Notes: a model not told the origin generated them from the letters alone. A stretch of DNA of 27,760 bases from Albidovulum sp. (GCA_030837785.1 JAUQYA010000128.1:1-27760); one strand, 5' to 3'; counted from the stretch's first letter, positions 7,141 through 15,571 are shown. Program-made: numbers and translations.

Positions 7141-9384
7141 TCACGTCGCGTTGGCCCCGAGCTTCCAGGGATCGGCATTGGCCAGTGCGGCCGGTCCCAT
7201 CAGGCTCTTGTGGGGTGCCGCGGCCGGCTCAACCCCGGTCGGGGTCGCACTGAACCAGACGCGCAGCGTTTCCGCCTGGCCGACATACTGAAGGGTTCCG
7301 TTGTTGCGACCGAGGAAACTGACAGCGCGGTTGCTGGCGAAGACCCCGTTGCCCGCCGTGGTGAACGGCAGCGTCGCAACCAGCGCGCCGTTGAGCCGCA
7401 GCCGGAACACCTGCGCGGCCTGATCGGCGGAACAGACGATGTCGTGCCAGACACCCCCGGTCAGACCGGTGGAGACGAGGGCGTTCGAAATCACCTTCAC
7501 CGTGGCGCCGTCGCGGATGTTCACGCGAACGCTGCCGTTGTTCAGGATCTCGACATCGAAGCTGGCGCCGGCCTGCGCGAAGAGGATGTAGCTGCCCGAG
7601 GGCGGCAGCGCCGCCAGGCGGAACCGCGCCGCGAACGTCATCGCCGTCGTGGCCGCCGGAACGTTGGCGGGATCGAGGAAATAGGGGCCCGTGGCCGAGG
7701 TCGTGAAGGGCTGCGCCGCAGCGGGCAGGGTATTTGCAAGCGCGGCGGCGGCGGGCAGCGGCGCGACCGGAATGCCTTCGAGCCCGGCGGCGCCGACGTT
7801 GACGATGGGCAGGTTCTTCCAGGTCCGGGCAATCGCATCCTCGGGGAAGGCGATCATGCCGGTGGCGCCGCCTTCGCCGTACTGGATGGCATCGGCATAG
7901 GTGAAGCTGCCGCTGTTGGGGAAGATGCGCACGCGGCCGGCGACGATCTGGGTGTTGCGCGCCGGCGCCCCGTTGATCTGGAAGCCCATCACCTCGGTCC
8001 AGTGCGCCTGGCCGGAGCCCAGCGCCGCCTCGCCCCGCGCAAGCCGCGTCGTCGTGACCGCGCCGGCCGAAGACCAGAGCTCTACCCAGGCGCCCGCGCC
8101 CTCCCAGAGCGAATGGTCGAAGACCGGCACCGTCCAGGCGGAAAGCCCCGCCGCGCGCAGGATCGCATGTGCCGTGAGCCGCGCCCAGGCCTGGATGCCG
8201 TCGGCCGTATTGCCGGCCGGGTGGGCGAAATCGGTCCAGCCGCCCGCGCCATCGTCGGTGCCGTTCACATAGGTGATGGGTTCCACCGCCGCGGGCAGGA
8301 ACATCGTGGCGTGGGGAAGCGCCAGCATCGCCCGCCAGCTTTGCCGCACCGCCTGCTTGTTGGCGAGGTTGGTCTGCACCGCGCCGCCGACGAGATGGGT
8401 GGCGTCCTGCATGTCCGCGTCGATGTCGAACCGGTGCGGCCCGTAGGGCACCCAGCGCGTCCGGGCATAGTCGTAAAGTTCTCCGAACCAGTGGTCGGCG
8501 TGATAGCTCAGGCCTGCGCCAAAGCTGATGGTGGCGGGAAAGCTGACCGGGGCGCCGGCGATGGTCTTGCCCGCGAACAGCGGGAGCATCGCCTCGCCGT
8601 AGGCCGCGCCGAGGTTTCCGGGCGCGGCGAACCACGACATCGCGGCAAGGCCCACATGCTGTCCATCGGCGGTGGCGAAGTCGTGCAGCGCCTTGTCGGC
8701 GGCCCAGGACCGGCCCGGATTGGCATCGTTCACCAGCTCGCGCGGATCGGTGCCGGGCACGGTCTGGAAGATCACCGCGAACTTCTCGCCCGGCCGCGCG
8801 GCGATCAGCGTTGCGGCCAGTGCCGCCGCCCCCGCGGTCAGCGGCGCCGCATTGGTGACGAGATGGCGCGTGGGCGTCGCCGCCGCGCCGTGGAAGATCT
8901 GCACCGCGTCGGGGTCGGGCACGGCCGGCGGTGTCGTGGCGCTGTGGAAGGTCGAGACGATGCGGTCCGGCTCCGACTGGCCCCAGATCGCGATGACATG
9001 GCCCACACCGAAGCGGTCGGCGCCTTGCGCGGCGACGCCGGGATGCGCCTTCAGCCGCACCTCGGGGCGGAACCACGAGGCGCTTCGCGGCACGGTGATC
9101 GTGCCCGACCACAGCCCGCCCGCGTCGATCGTCGCCACGTCGGCCCAGGCCGTGGTGGTCGCGCCGCCGTCGTCGAGCGACACCGCCCGCGCTTCCACGG
9201 CCTCGCCGGCGCTGCCGCCGCCATGCAGCGGAACCCCGGCCTCCGCCCGCCCGAAACCCGCGCCGCTGTCGAAAATCGTCCGGTCCCGGCTGAAGCCGGA
9301 AATCGAGAGGGTGCCGGGGGCCGGCCCCGGCGAGGCGCTGCCCACGGGCCTCTGGTCGAGCGTCAGGGCGGAAAGCGTGATCAT
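7141..9384 (-). CDS. SGNH-esterase-like plus LamG-like protein; candidate GTA spike fibre or polysaccharide deacetylase
   Basis: This 747-residue protein has no signal peptide. The N-terminal part (about 1-125) is beta-rich. About 126-360 looks like a sialate-acetylesterase/SGNH fold: VIAIWGQSE (130-138) resembles the GQSN nucleophile block with Ser137, and DATH (327-330) followed by an Ala-rich helix resembles the D-x-x-H block. After a beta-rich middle, about 580-712 is a LamG/concanavalin-A-like domain (MTFAARFRL, VWHDIVCS, FRLRLNG, LRVWF). The lack of an export signal fits a particle protein better than a secreted enzyme. It is convergent with the spike-base gene, so it is a candidate fibre in the role of R. 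capsulatus GhsB. That is inference; homology to GhsB was not tested. The ATG at 9384 has ACGGGAAC upstream. Confidence 0.72.
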   Translation of the reverse strand: MITLSALTLDQRPVGSASPGPAPGTLSISGFSRDRTIFDSGAGFGRAEAGVPLHGGGSAGEAVEARAVSLDDGGATTTAWADVATIDAGGLWSGTITVPRSASWFRPEVRLKAHPGVAAQGADRFGVGHVIAIWGQSEPDRIVSTFHSATTPPAVPDPDAVQIFHGAAATPTRHLVTNAAPLTAGAAALAATLIAARPGEKFAVIFQTVPGTDPRELVNDANPGRSWAADKALHDFATADGQHVGLAAMSWFAAPGNLGAAYGEAMLPLFAGKTIAGAPVSFPATISFGAGLSYHADHWFGELYDYARTRWVPYGPHRFDIDADMQDATHLVGGAVQTNLANKQAVRQSWRAMLALPHATMFLPAAVEPITYVNGTDDGAGGWTDFAHPAGNTADGIQAWARLTAHAILRAAGLSAWTVPVFDHSLWEGAGAWVELWSSAGAVTTTRLARGEAALGSGQAHWTEVMGFQINGAPARNTQIVAGRVRIFPNSGSFTYADAIQYGEGGATGMIAFPEDAIARTWKNLPIVNVGAAGLEGIPVAPLPAAAALANTLPAAAQPFTTSATGPYFLDPANVPAATTAMTFAARFRLAALPPSGSYILFAQAGASFDVEILNNGSVRVNIRDGATVKVISNALVSTGLTGGVWHDIVCSADQAAQVFRLRLNGALVATLPFTTAGNGVFASNRAVSFLGRNNGTLQYVGQAETLRVWFSATPTGVEPAAAPHKSLMGPAALANADPWKLGANAT

Positions 9385-9615
9385 GGCGTTGTTCCCGTCT
9401 AGCGGGACGGCACTGCCCCGCTGCCGGGTCGGCGCCGGTCCGGGCCGCGCTCGTCCGGTGTCGTCATGCGCCGCCACGGGGGACCGGCGCCGGCCGCCCG
9501 AGCGGCGGATGCCCCGTCCATGCCCCGTGCCGGCAGGTTGCCCCCGAGGGGATAGCATTCTCCGCCGGGGCGTTGCGGCTGATCGGAGGTGTCCGCACGG
9601 CGGGGCAGGGCGGTG

Positions 9616-10311
9616 TTAATCCGCGCAGGTCCGGCCGAAGATGGCGGCGATCAGCCGCGAAAGCGGCCCGGTGTAAAGCGCCGCCTCGATCGTGGGTTCC
9701 GGGTGGAGCCCGTCGGGCAGCGCGACTGCCCGGTTGACCCCCGCCCAGCGGGCAGTCCCGTCGAAAAGGCTGACACCCTCCTCCTCGGCGAGGCGGAGGT
9801 AGAGGTCGTCGTAGCCCATCAGCCGCGGCCGCTTCAGCCGCTGGAGCCCGGCCACCGGATTGGTCGTCACCAGCACCACCGCGATGCCGGGATGACCTGC
9901 CCGGATCGCCCGGACGATCGCCCGGGTATTGTCCAGGCTCCGTCGCCGCGACACGCCGTCCAGAAGATCCGCGTCGTTCATCGCGAATTCGACGAAGGCG
10001 AGTTGATAGGGCCCGGCCCCCTCCGACCCCACCAGCGCCAGCCCTTCGGCAGAGCCTGCGCCGGGCCGGGCGCGGACGGTAACGCTGATGTCCCGGAACC
10101 CGCAGCGCGCCAGCCCGGGTCCCAGCGTCGCGGGCCAGCGCGCCCGGGCCGTCAGGCTGGTGCCGAAGGCCACCGCTGCCAGAGGCTCCGGCGCCGGTCC
10201 CTCGACCGGCACCACGCGGTCGCGCGGCGCCGCGGGCTCCGGCGCCTGCCGGAACACCACGGCGGCGACGGCACTGCACAAGAGCAGGGCGGCAACCGGC
10301 CAGCGGGCCAT
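9616..10311 (-). CDS. Membrane-anchored or exported SGNH-family hydrolase
   Basis: This 231-residue protein has an N-terminal hydrophobic segment (about 5-20) acting as signal or anchor, then a Pro-rich spacer. All four SGNH blocks are recognisable: AFGTSLT (48-54, Ser52 in the GDS position), a block II glycine near 85 in RPGAGS, FAMND (109-113, Asn112) and DGLHPEP (200-206, Asp200 and His203). Such proteins act as periplasmic esterases or, in polysaccharide loci, as O-acetyl transfer or removal enzymes. It starts 4 bases after the stop of the acyltransferase gene, with TGAGG of that stop serving as ribosome site, so the two form an operon. A role in O-acyl modification of the local polysaccharide is inferred from this pairing. 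Confidence 0.82.
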   Translation of the reverse strand: MARWPVAALLLCSAVAAVVFRQAPEPAAPRDRVVPVEGPAPEPLAAVAFGTSLTARARWPATLGPGLARCGFRDISVTVRARPGAGSAEGLALVGSEGAGPYQLAFVEFAMNDADLLDGVSRRRSLDNTRAIVRAIRAGHPGIAVVLVTTNPVAGLQRLKRPRLMGYDDLYLRLAEEEGVSLFDGTARWAGVNRAVALPDGLHPEPTIEAALYTGPLSRLIAAIFGRTCAD

Positions 10312-10315
10312 CGCC

Positions 10316-10825
10316 TCAGGTCAGCCCCTGTTCAGCCAGCGCGCTTTCGGTCGCATCCGCCGTCAGGAACCGCCCGTAGGGCCCGACCTCGATCCCCGAG
10401 CGGATGACCTTCGCCGGGTTGCCGGCGACGATCGACCGTGGCGGCACCGATTTCGTCACCACCGAGCCTGCCCCCACCACGCAATTGTCGCCGATCTCCA
10501 CGCCGGGAAGGATCAGGCTGCGCCCGCCGATGAAGCAGTTCGCGCCGATCCGCGTGTGCAGGTAAAGCCCGCGCGTGCGGTCATGGGTCAGGACGCGGGT
10601 GTCGAAGGCCACATAGCTCATCGGGCCGATGTGGATGCCGATCGGGAAGGTGCGGTCGAATTTCGCCGAAAGCGAGAATTGCGCGGTCGGATCGATGTCC
10701 ATCCCCCAGACGCGCCGGTACCAGAAACGCCGGGCATCGACGATCAGGTTGCGCAGGCCCGATAGCCTGTTGAGCCCCCGCCGCTTCGCCTTCTTCATCG
10801 GTTGTCCGGTCGCCGTGTCGGTCAT
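10316..10825 (-). CDS. Hexapeptide-repeat acyltransferase (WcaF/NodL-like)
   Basis: This 169-residue left-handed beta-helix protein is of the O-acetyltransferase type. Hexapeptide turns run from about 44 to 145, for example IGANCFIGGRSLILPGVEIGD. The probable catalytic His is His81 in RVLTHDR, and the segment ends with the classic VVTKSVPPRSIVAGNPAKVI. It probably transfers acetyl from acetyl-CoA to a sugar in the cytoplasm. The ATG at 10825 has AAGGGA upstream; an internal Met at codon 10 is possible. The upstream frame to 11098 is ruled out as a low-quality Arg/Gly extension. It leads the two-gene operon with the SGNH hydrolase and is divergent from the GT4 gene. Confidence 0.85.
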   Translation of the reverse strand: MTDTATGQPMKKAKRRGLNRLSGLRNLIVDARRFWYRRVWGMDIDPTAQFSLSAKFDRTFPIGIHIGPMSYVAFDTRVLTHDRTRGLYLHTRIGANCFIGGRSLILPGVEIGDNCVVGAGSVVTKSVPPRSIVAGNPAKVIRSGIEVGPYGRFLTADATESALAEQGLT

Positions 10826-11162
10826 TCGTCCCTTCCTTCCACCCCCCTCTTTCGCCGCGCCCCGGGGCCGAAGGACACCGGGCTTGCCGGCAAAACGGCG
10901 GGTCGCGCCAGCATACAGCGCCCGCCCCCGATCCAGAAGGGGCCCCGGCACTTCGGTCGATCCTGCCCACGGCAAGCCGCCCGGCCGCCGCGCGCCGGCG
11001 CATCGGACCCGACGATCGTGTTGGCGTTGCGGCAACAATGCGGTGCGAGATGCCGCATCGGAAGGCACCCGGAACCAGCCGGCGCCGCCGCCGGCCATCA
11101 GGCTTTCAAATCGCCACGGCCGCGGTTAAGGCTGACGGGGTGTATCGTTGAAGGTTTCTTCC
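10826..11162. promoter_or_regulatory. Divergent intergenic region between the acyltransferase and GT4 genes
   Basis: No gene is supported in these 337 bases. Small inverted repeats are visible on the right side: GTTGC-G-GCAAC near 11026-11036 and ATGCGG-N9-CCGCAT near 11039-11060. A TTAACC half-site lies on the minus strand at 11129-11124. The first repeat shares the TTGC/GCAA core with the half-site array upstream of the GT2 gene. I could not define -10/-35 boxes for either gene. Confidence 0.5.
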
Positions 11163-12362
11163 GTGTCCATTACCTCGCCGCGCCAGTTCGTGCTGCCGAA
11201 GCGGCAGCCGCCCGCTCCCGCCTCGGCCCGCATCCATCCTGGCCGGCCGATTCGCGCGCTGATGACGAACCCGTGCGAGACGGTGGGGGTAGGGCGGACC
11301 TGCCGGTCGATCCTCGCCGCCTCGATTGCCGCGGGCTACCGCGCCGATCTCGTCACCGCCCGGTTCGACGGCGAGGTTCCGGCCGGGCTTTCCGTGCGAG
11401 CGGGCGTGCCGAGCCTCGTCCGGTATCTGCCCTTCGGGCGCCGCCTCACCGACGAGGCGCTGCACCGGCGCTATCTCGATGCGCTCGACGAGGGCGACAT
11501 CGCCTATCTCTGGCCCTCGGTGCCGGTCTCGGTCTACGAACGGCTCGCCCGGCGCGGCGTGACGATCGTCACCGAATCCGTGAACACCCGCATGGCGGCG
11601 GCCAAGCCGGTGCTCGATGCGGCCTACGACGCGCTCGGCCTGCCGCCGGCGCATGGCATCACCGAACTCAGGATTGCCATCCAGAACCTGCGCCAGGTGC
11701 TCTGCACCGCGATCTTCACGCCAAGCCCGGCCACCGAGCATGCCTTTCTCGGCACCCCGGTCGCCGACCGGCTCGTTCCGACGAGCTATGGCACCTGGGT
11801 GCCGAAGCTGCTGCCCGACCGGCCCGCCCGCGTCCCCGGCCATCCCGTCACCTTCGTCCTGGTGGGGTCGGTCTGCGTCCGCAAGGGGGCGCATCTGCTC
11901 CTCGACGCCTGGCGCCGGCCGCCGCCGGGCGCGCGTCTCAGGCTGGTGGGCGAGGTGGAGCCGGCGATCCGCGCCCGCTTCGGCGATGTGCTCGACTCCG
12001 ACACCGTCTCGGCCGTGGGCTTCAGCCGCGATGTCGCGGGCGAACTTCTTCGTGCCGATGTCGCCCTCCTGCCCTCGTTTGAAGAAGGCGACCCGATCGC
12101 CACCTACGAGGCCGCCGCCCACGCCCTGCCGGTGATCGCCTCCGCGGCCGGCGCCGGCCGGATCGGCGCCGAAACCGGCGTGGTCGACATCATCGACCCC
12201 CAGGATGTCGAGGCGTTCCGCGACCGGCTCGCGGCCTATGCCGCCGACGCGGATCTCCGCCGCGCCCGCGGCACGCTCGCGCGCGCCGCCGCGCTCGGCT
12301 ACGACTGGTCGCGCGTGGGCCCCGAACGGTTCGACCGGCTCTTTTCCTTCCTCGCGCGTTGA
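11163..12362 (+). CDS. Family 4 glycosyltransferase (GT-B fold)
   Basis: This protein of about 399 residues should transfer a sugar from a nucleotide-sugar donor. The C-terminal domain carries FVLVGSVCVRKGAHLLLDAW and GARLRLVGEVEP, followed by LLPSFEEGDPIATYEAAAHALPVIAS, which has the E-x7-E arrangement of GT4 enzymes. The N-terminal half has the ETVGVGRTCRSI acceptor-domain type loop. The start is uncertain. I chose GTG at 11163 because GAAGG lies 8 bases before it; a TTG at 11148 in the same frame would add five residues. It is divergent from the acyltransferase-SGNH operon and closes the polysaccharide region. In R. capsulatus a glycosyltransferase gene needed for the GTA capsule receptor lies beside the spike genes, but orthology is not tested here. 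Confidence 0.83.
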   Translation: MSITSPRQFVLPKRQPPAPASARIHPGRPIRALMTNPCETVGVGRTCRSILAASIAAGYRADLVTARFDGEVPAGLSVRAGVPSLVRYLPFGRRLTDEALHRRYLDALDEGDIAYLWPSVPVSVYERLARRGVTIVTESVNTRMAAAKPVLDAAYDALGLPPAHGITELRIAIQNLRQVLCTAIFTPSPATEHAFLGTPVADRLVPTSYGTWVPKLLPDRPARVPGHPVTFVLVGSVCVRKGAHLLLDAWRRPPPGARLRLVGEVEPAIRARFGDVLDSDTVSAVGFSRDVAGELLRADVALLPSFEEGDPIATYEAAAHALPVIASAAGAGRIGAETGVVDIIDPQDVEAFRDRLAAYAADADLRRARGTLARAAALGYDWSRVGPERFDRLFSFLAR

Positions 12363-12421
12363 CCGGGCCTGCTGACCGGCCTGCCCCTCGCCCGCCTTCC
12401 GGCCGCGGGCCAAGCCCGCCA

Positions 12422-12450
12422 TTGACCTGAGGCCGGGCGCATCCTAGCAA
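12422..12450 (+). promoter_or_regulatory. Sigma-70-type promoter of pncA-pncB
   Basis: TTGACC (12422-12427) and TAGCAA (12445-12450) are separated by exactly 17 bases, 25 bases before the pncA start. The -35 element is nearly consensus. The ribosome site GGGAGAGG follows. No operator is obvious. Confidence 0.65.
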
Positions 12451-12475
12451 CGGTAGACCCTTGGGAGAGGTGAAG

Positions 12476-13084
12476 ATGCGCGACGCGACCCATGCCCTCA
12501 TCGTCATCGACGTGCAGAACGACTTCTGCCCCGGCGGTGCCCTTGCCGTCGCGGGCGGGGACGAGATCATCCCGCGCATCAACGCGCTTCTGGCCGAATT
12601 CCCGGTCAAGGTGCTGACGCAGGACTGGCATCCGGCCGACCATGCCTCCTTCGCCGCGAACCACGCGGGCGCCAGGCCGTTCTCGCTCGTCGAGATGCCC
12701 TACGGGCCGCAGGTGCTCTGGCCCACCCATTGCGTGCAGGGCACCGGCGGGGCGGCCTTCCATCCGCGCCTTGCCACCGACCCGGCCGACCTCGTCATCC
12801 GCAAGGGCTTCCGCGCCGCGATCGACAGCTATTCCGCCTTCTTCGAGAACGACCACACCACGCCCACCGGCCTTGAGGGCTACCTGCGCTCGCGCGGCGC
12901 GGCGCAACTCACCCTCGTCGGGCTCGCCACCGATTTCTGCGTCGCCTATTCCGCCATCGACGCGACCCGGCTCGGCTTTTCCGTCACCGTCCTCGAAGGC
13001 GCCTGCCGCGCCATCGACCTCGACGGCTCGCTGGCGAAGGCGCGCGCGGACATGCGCGCGGCCGGCGTGCGGCTGGAGGCGTGA
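12476..13084 (+). CDS. pncA: Nicotinamidase
   Basis: Hydrolyses nicotinamide to nicotinate in NAD salvage (Preiss-Handler route). The 202-residue protein has the catalytic triad of the family: Asp12 in VIDVQNDF, Lys110 in IRKG and Cys155 in ATDFCV. The metal ligands Asp50, His52 and His56 are in QDWHPADH, with His85 in WPTHCVQGT. The start at 12476 is preferred to an upstream TTG because GGGAGAGG is correctly placed before it. The stop touches the pncB start as TGAATG, so the next enzyme of the pathway is translationally coupled. Confidence 0.95.
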   Translation: MRDATHALIVIDVQNDFCPGGALAVAGGDEIIPRINALLAEFPVKVLTQDWHPADHASFAANHAGARPFSLVEMPYGPQVLWPTHCVQGTGGAAFHPRLATDPADLVIRKGFRAAIDSYSAFFENDHTTPTGLEGYLRSRGAAQLTLVGLATDFCVAYSAIDATRLGFSVTVLEGACRAIDLDGSLAKARADMRAAGVRLEA

Positions 13085-14377
13085 ATGGTCGACATCGCCA
13101 CCCGCGTCCACAACCACAACTGGAAGATCGACCCGATCGTCCGGTCGCTGATCGACACCGACTTCTACAAGCTCCTGATGTGCCAGTCGGTGCTCAGGAA
13201 CCGGCCCGACACCAGCGTCACCTTCAGCCTGATCAACCGCACGAAGTCGATCCCGCTCGCCAGGCTCATCGACGAGGGCGAGCTTAGGGAACAGCTCGAC
13301 CACGTCCGCTCGCTCTCGCTCACCCGGGGCGAATCGACCTGGATGCGCGGCAACACCTTCTACGGCCGGCGGCAGATGTTCTCGTCCGACTTCATGGAAT
13401 GGTTCGAGAAGCTGCGCCTGCCGCCCTACCACCTCGAACGCCGGGGCGACCAGTATGAGCTGGCGTTCGAGGGCAAGTGGCCCGAGGTGATGCTGTGGGA
13501 AATCCCCGCGCTCACCGTGCTGATGGAACTGCGCTCGCGTGCCGTGCTGGCGACGATGGCCAAGTTCGAGCTCGAGGTGCTCTATGCCCGCGCCATGACC
13601 CGGCTGTGGGAAAAGGTCGAACGGCTGCGCAAGCTCGACGGGCTCAAGATCGCCGACTTCGGCACCAGGCGGCGGCATTCCTTCCTCTGGCAGGACTGGT
13701 GCGTGCAGGCGATGATCGAAGGGCTGGGCGATGCCTTCATCGGCACCTCGAACTGCCGCATCGCCATGCGCCGCGACATCGAGGCGATCGGCACCAATGC
13801 GCATGAGCTGCCGATGGTCTATGCCGCGCTCGCCGACACCGACGAGGAACTGCGCGAGGCGCCCTACCGGGTTCTCGCCGACTGGCACGAGGAGCATTCC
13901 GGCAACCTCCGCATCATCCTGCCGGATACCTACGGCACCGAAGGCTTCCTGCAACACGCCCCCGACTGGCTGGCGGGCTGGACCGGCGTGCGCATCGATT
14001 CCGGCGACCCGTTCGAGGGCGCCGAAACCGCGATCCGATGGTGGAAGGAACGGGGCGAAGACCCGCGCGAAAAGCTGGTGATCTTCTCCGACGGGCTCGA
14101 TGTGGCGCTCATCGAGGAACTGCACGCGCGCTTCGCCGGCCGGGTGAAGGCGTCGTTCGGCTGGGGCACGCTGCTCACCAACGACTTCCGCGGCCTTGCG
14201 GCCGGCGATGGTCTTGCCCCCTTCAGCCTCGTCTGCAAGGCGGTCAGCGCCAACGGGCGACCCACGGTCAAGCTGTCGGACAACCCCAACAAGGCCACCG
14301 GCCCGGCCGACGAGATCGCCCGCTACAAGCGCCTGTTCGGCGTCGGTAAACAGAACCGGATTGAGGTGCTGGTATGA
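13085..14377 (+). CDS. pncB: Nicotinate phosphoribosyltransferase
   Basis: Converts nicotinate and PRPP to nicotinate mononucleotide with ATP stimulation, the step after PncA. The 430-residue protein has the N-terminal LIDTDFYKLLMCQ (22-34), DFGTRRRHSF (191-200) and GTSNCR (220-225). EAIGTNAHELPM (233-244) contains His240, the residue phosphorylated in this family. The C-terminal KLSDNPNKATG is also typical. Length is normal. The start follows the pncA stop with no gap. No stem-loop terminator is evident after it; an AT-rich stretch follows. Confidence 0.96.
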   Translation: MVDIATRVHNHNWKIDPIVRSLIDTDFYKLLMCQSVLRNRPDTSVTFSLINRTKSIPLARLIDEGELREQLDHVRSLSLTRGESTWMRGNTFYGRRQMFSSDFMEWFEKLRLPPYHLERRGDQYELAFEGKWPEVMLWEIPALTVLMELRSRAVLATMAKFELEVLYARAMTRLWEKVERLRKLDGLKIADFGTRRRHSFLWQDWCVQAMIEGLGDAFIGTSNCRIAMRRDIEAIGTNAHELPMVYAALADTDEELREAPYRVLADWHEEHSGNLRIILPDTYGTEGFLQHAPDWLAGWTGVRIDSGDPFEGAETAIRWWKERGEDPREKLVIFSDGLDVALIEELHARFAGRVKASFGWGTLLTNDFRGLAAGDGLAPFSLVCKAVSANGRPTVKLSDNPNKATGPADEIARYKRLFGVGKQNRIEVLV

Positions 14378-14452
14378 TTTCCTGTTTTTCCGAAGATATG
14401 GAAAATCAATTTGAAACATTATGTTAATGGATGATTTCGGAAAGACCAGACG
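14378..14452. promoter_or_regulatory. AT-rich spacer with an 8-bp inverted repeat before the P1 peptidase gene
   Basis: TTTCCGAA (14387-14394) and TTCGGAAA (14436-14443) flank 41 bases that are strikingly AT-rich, including TTGAAACATTATGTTAATGG. This is probably the promoter and operator of the following gene. TTGAAA at 14411-14416 is a possible -35 without a good -10 partner. Confidence 0.45.
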
Positions 14453-15571
14453 ATGAACGCGCATCATGCTACCCCGTCCGGTAAACCCCGCGCCCGCGGT
14501 CTTGGCCTTGTCGTCGAGGGCAGGCCCGGCCCCTGGAACGCGATCACCGACGTGCCCGGCGTCGCCGTCGGCTATGCCACGCTGATCGCGGGGCAGGGGC
14601 CTCTGGTCACGGGCCGGGGACCGGTGCGCACCGGCGTCACCGCGATCCTGCCCCGCCCGGTGGCGGAGGTGCAGGCCCCGGTCTTCGCCGGCTTCCACAG
14701 CTTCAACGGCAATGGCGAGATGACCGGCACCCATTACATCGCCGAGGCGGGAAAGTTCGCGCTGCCGGTCACGATCACCAACACTCATTCCTGCGGCCTC
14801 GCCCGCGACGCCACCATCGCCTGGGCCGTCCGCCACTTCGCCGGGCGCTTCGACGAGGATTTCGCGCTTCCCGTCGCGGCCGAGACCTATGACGGCTTCC
14901 TGAGCGACATCAACGGCTTCCACGTCACCCGGGATCACGTCTTCGCCGCCATCGACGGCGCCCTCGCCGGCCCCGTCGAGGAAGGCAGCGTCGGCGGCGG
15001 CACCGGCATGAAGTGCTTCGGCTTCAAGGCCGGATCGGGCACCGCCTCGCGGCGGGTGGGCTACGCCGGGCAGGACTGGACCGTGGGCGCCTTCGTGCAG
15101 GCCAACTTCGGCGCGCGGGGCGACCTGACCGTGCTCGGCCGCCGGATCGGCGAGGCTTTCGACGATCTGCCGATGCGCCGCGGGGCGCCGGAACGCGGCG
15201 CCTCCTCGATCATCGCCGTTCTTGCCACCGACGCGCCCTTCCTGCCCCACCAGCTCCGCCGGATCGCCCAGCGCGCCACCGTCGGCGTCGCGCGCATGGG
15301 CGGCCTGGGCCGGCACGGCTCGGGCGACATCTTCCTCGCCTTCTCCACCGCCAACCACACGATCACGGGCGGGCCGGCCGAGGCGCTGCTTGGCGCGGAC
15401 TGGGTGCCGGACGAAGACATCGACCCCTTCTTCGAGGCCGCGGCGCAGAGCGTGGAAGAGGCGATCCTGAACAGCATGATCGCCAGCGACGGCATGGAGG
15501 GGCGCGACGGCAATTTCGTCCCCGCGCTGCCGCACGACCGGCTCAGGGCGCTTCTCGGCCTCGCCGGCTAG
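14453..15571 (+). CDS. P1-family (DmpA/BapA-type) aminopeptidase
   Basis: This 372-residue N-terminal-nucleophile-type hydrolase matches the size of DmpA. Family members self-cleave before a serine near residue 250 and then remove N-terminal residues, including D- or beta-amino acids. Visible blocks are the N-terminal NAITDVPGVAVGYATL, TNTHSCGLARDA (110-120), the Gly-rich VGGGTGMKCFGFKAGSGTASR (180-200) and RGASSIIAVLATDAPFLPHQLRR. The last carries the cleavage site, with Ser251 or Ser252 as nucleophile. Many relatives have Gly before the serine; here Ala-Ser-Ser is seen. The stop TAG overlaps the complementary stop of the convergent M20 gene. The substrate is unknown. Confidence 0.88.
   Translation: MNAHHATPSGKPRARGLGLVVEGRPGPWNAITDVPGVAVGYATLIAGQGPLVTGRGPVRTGVTAILPRPVAEVQAPVFAGFHSFNGNGEMTGTHYIAEAGKFALPVTITNTHSCGLARDATIAWAVRHFAGRFDEDFALPVAAETYDGFLSDINGFHVTRDHVFAAIDGALAGPVEEGSVGGGTGMKCFGFKAGSGTASRRVGYAGQDWTVGAFVQANFGARGDLTVLGRRIGEAFDDLPMRRGAPERGASSIIAVLATDAPFLPHQLRRIAQRATVGVARMGGLGRHGSGDIFLAFSTANHTITGGPAEALLGADWVPDEDIDPFFEAAAQSVEEAILNSMIASDGMEGRDGNFVPALPHDRLRALLGLAG

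Noticed and set aside
7210..9402. A 730-codon plus-strand frame opposite the SGNH/LamG-like gene
   Set aside because: Arg/Gly/His-rich shadow translation. The minus-strand frame has recognisable blocks and a terminator at its end.
11124..11129. A CtrA half-site before the GT4 gene
   Set aside because: A single TTAACC without a second half is expected by chance several times in a window of this size.
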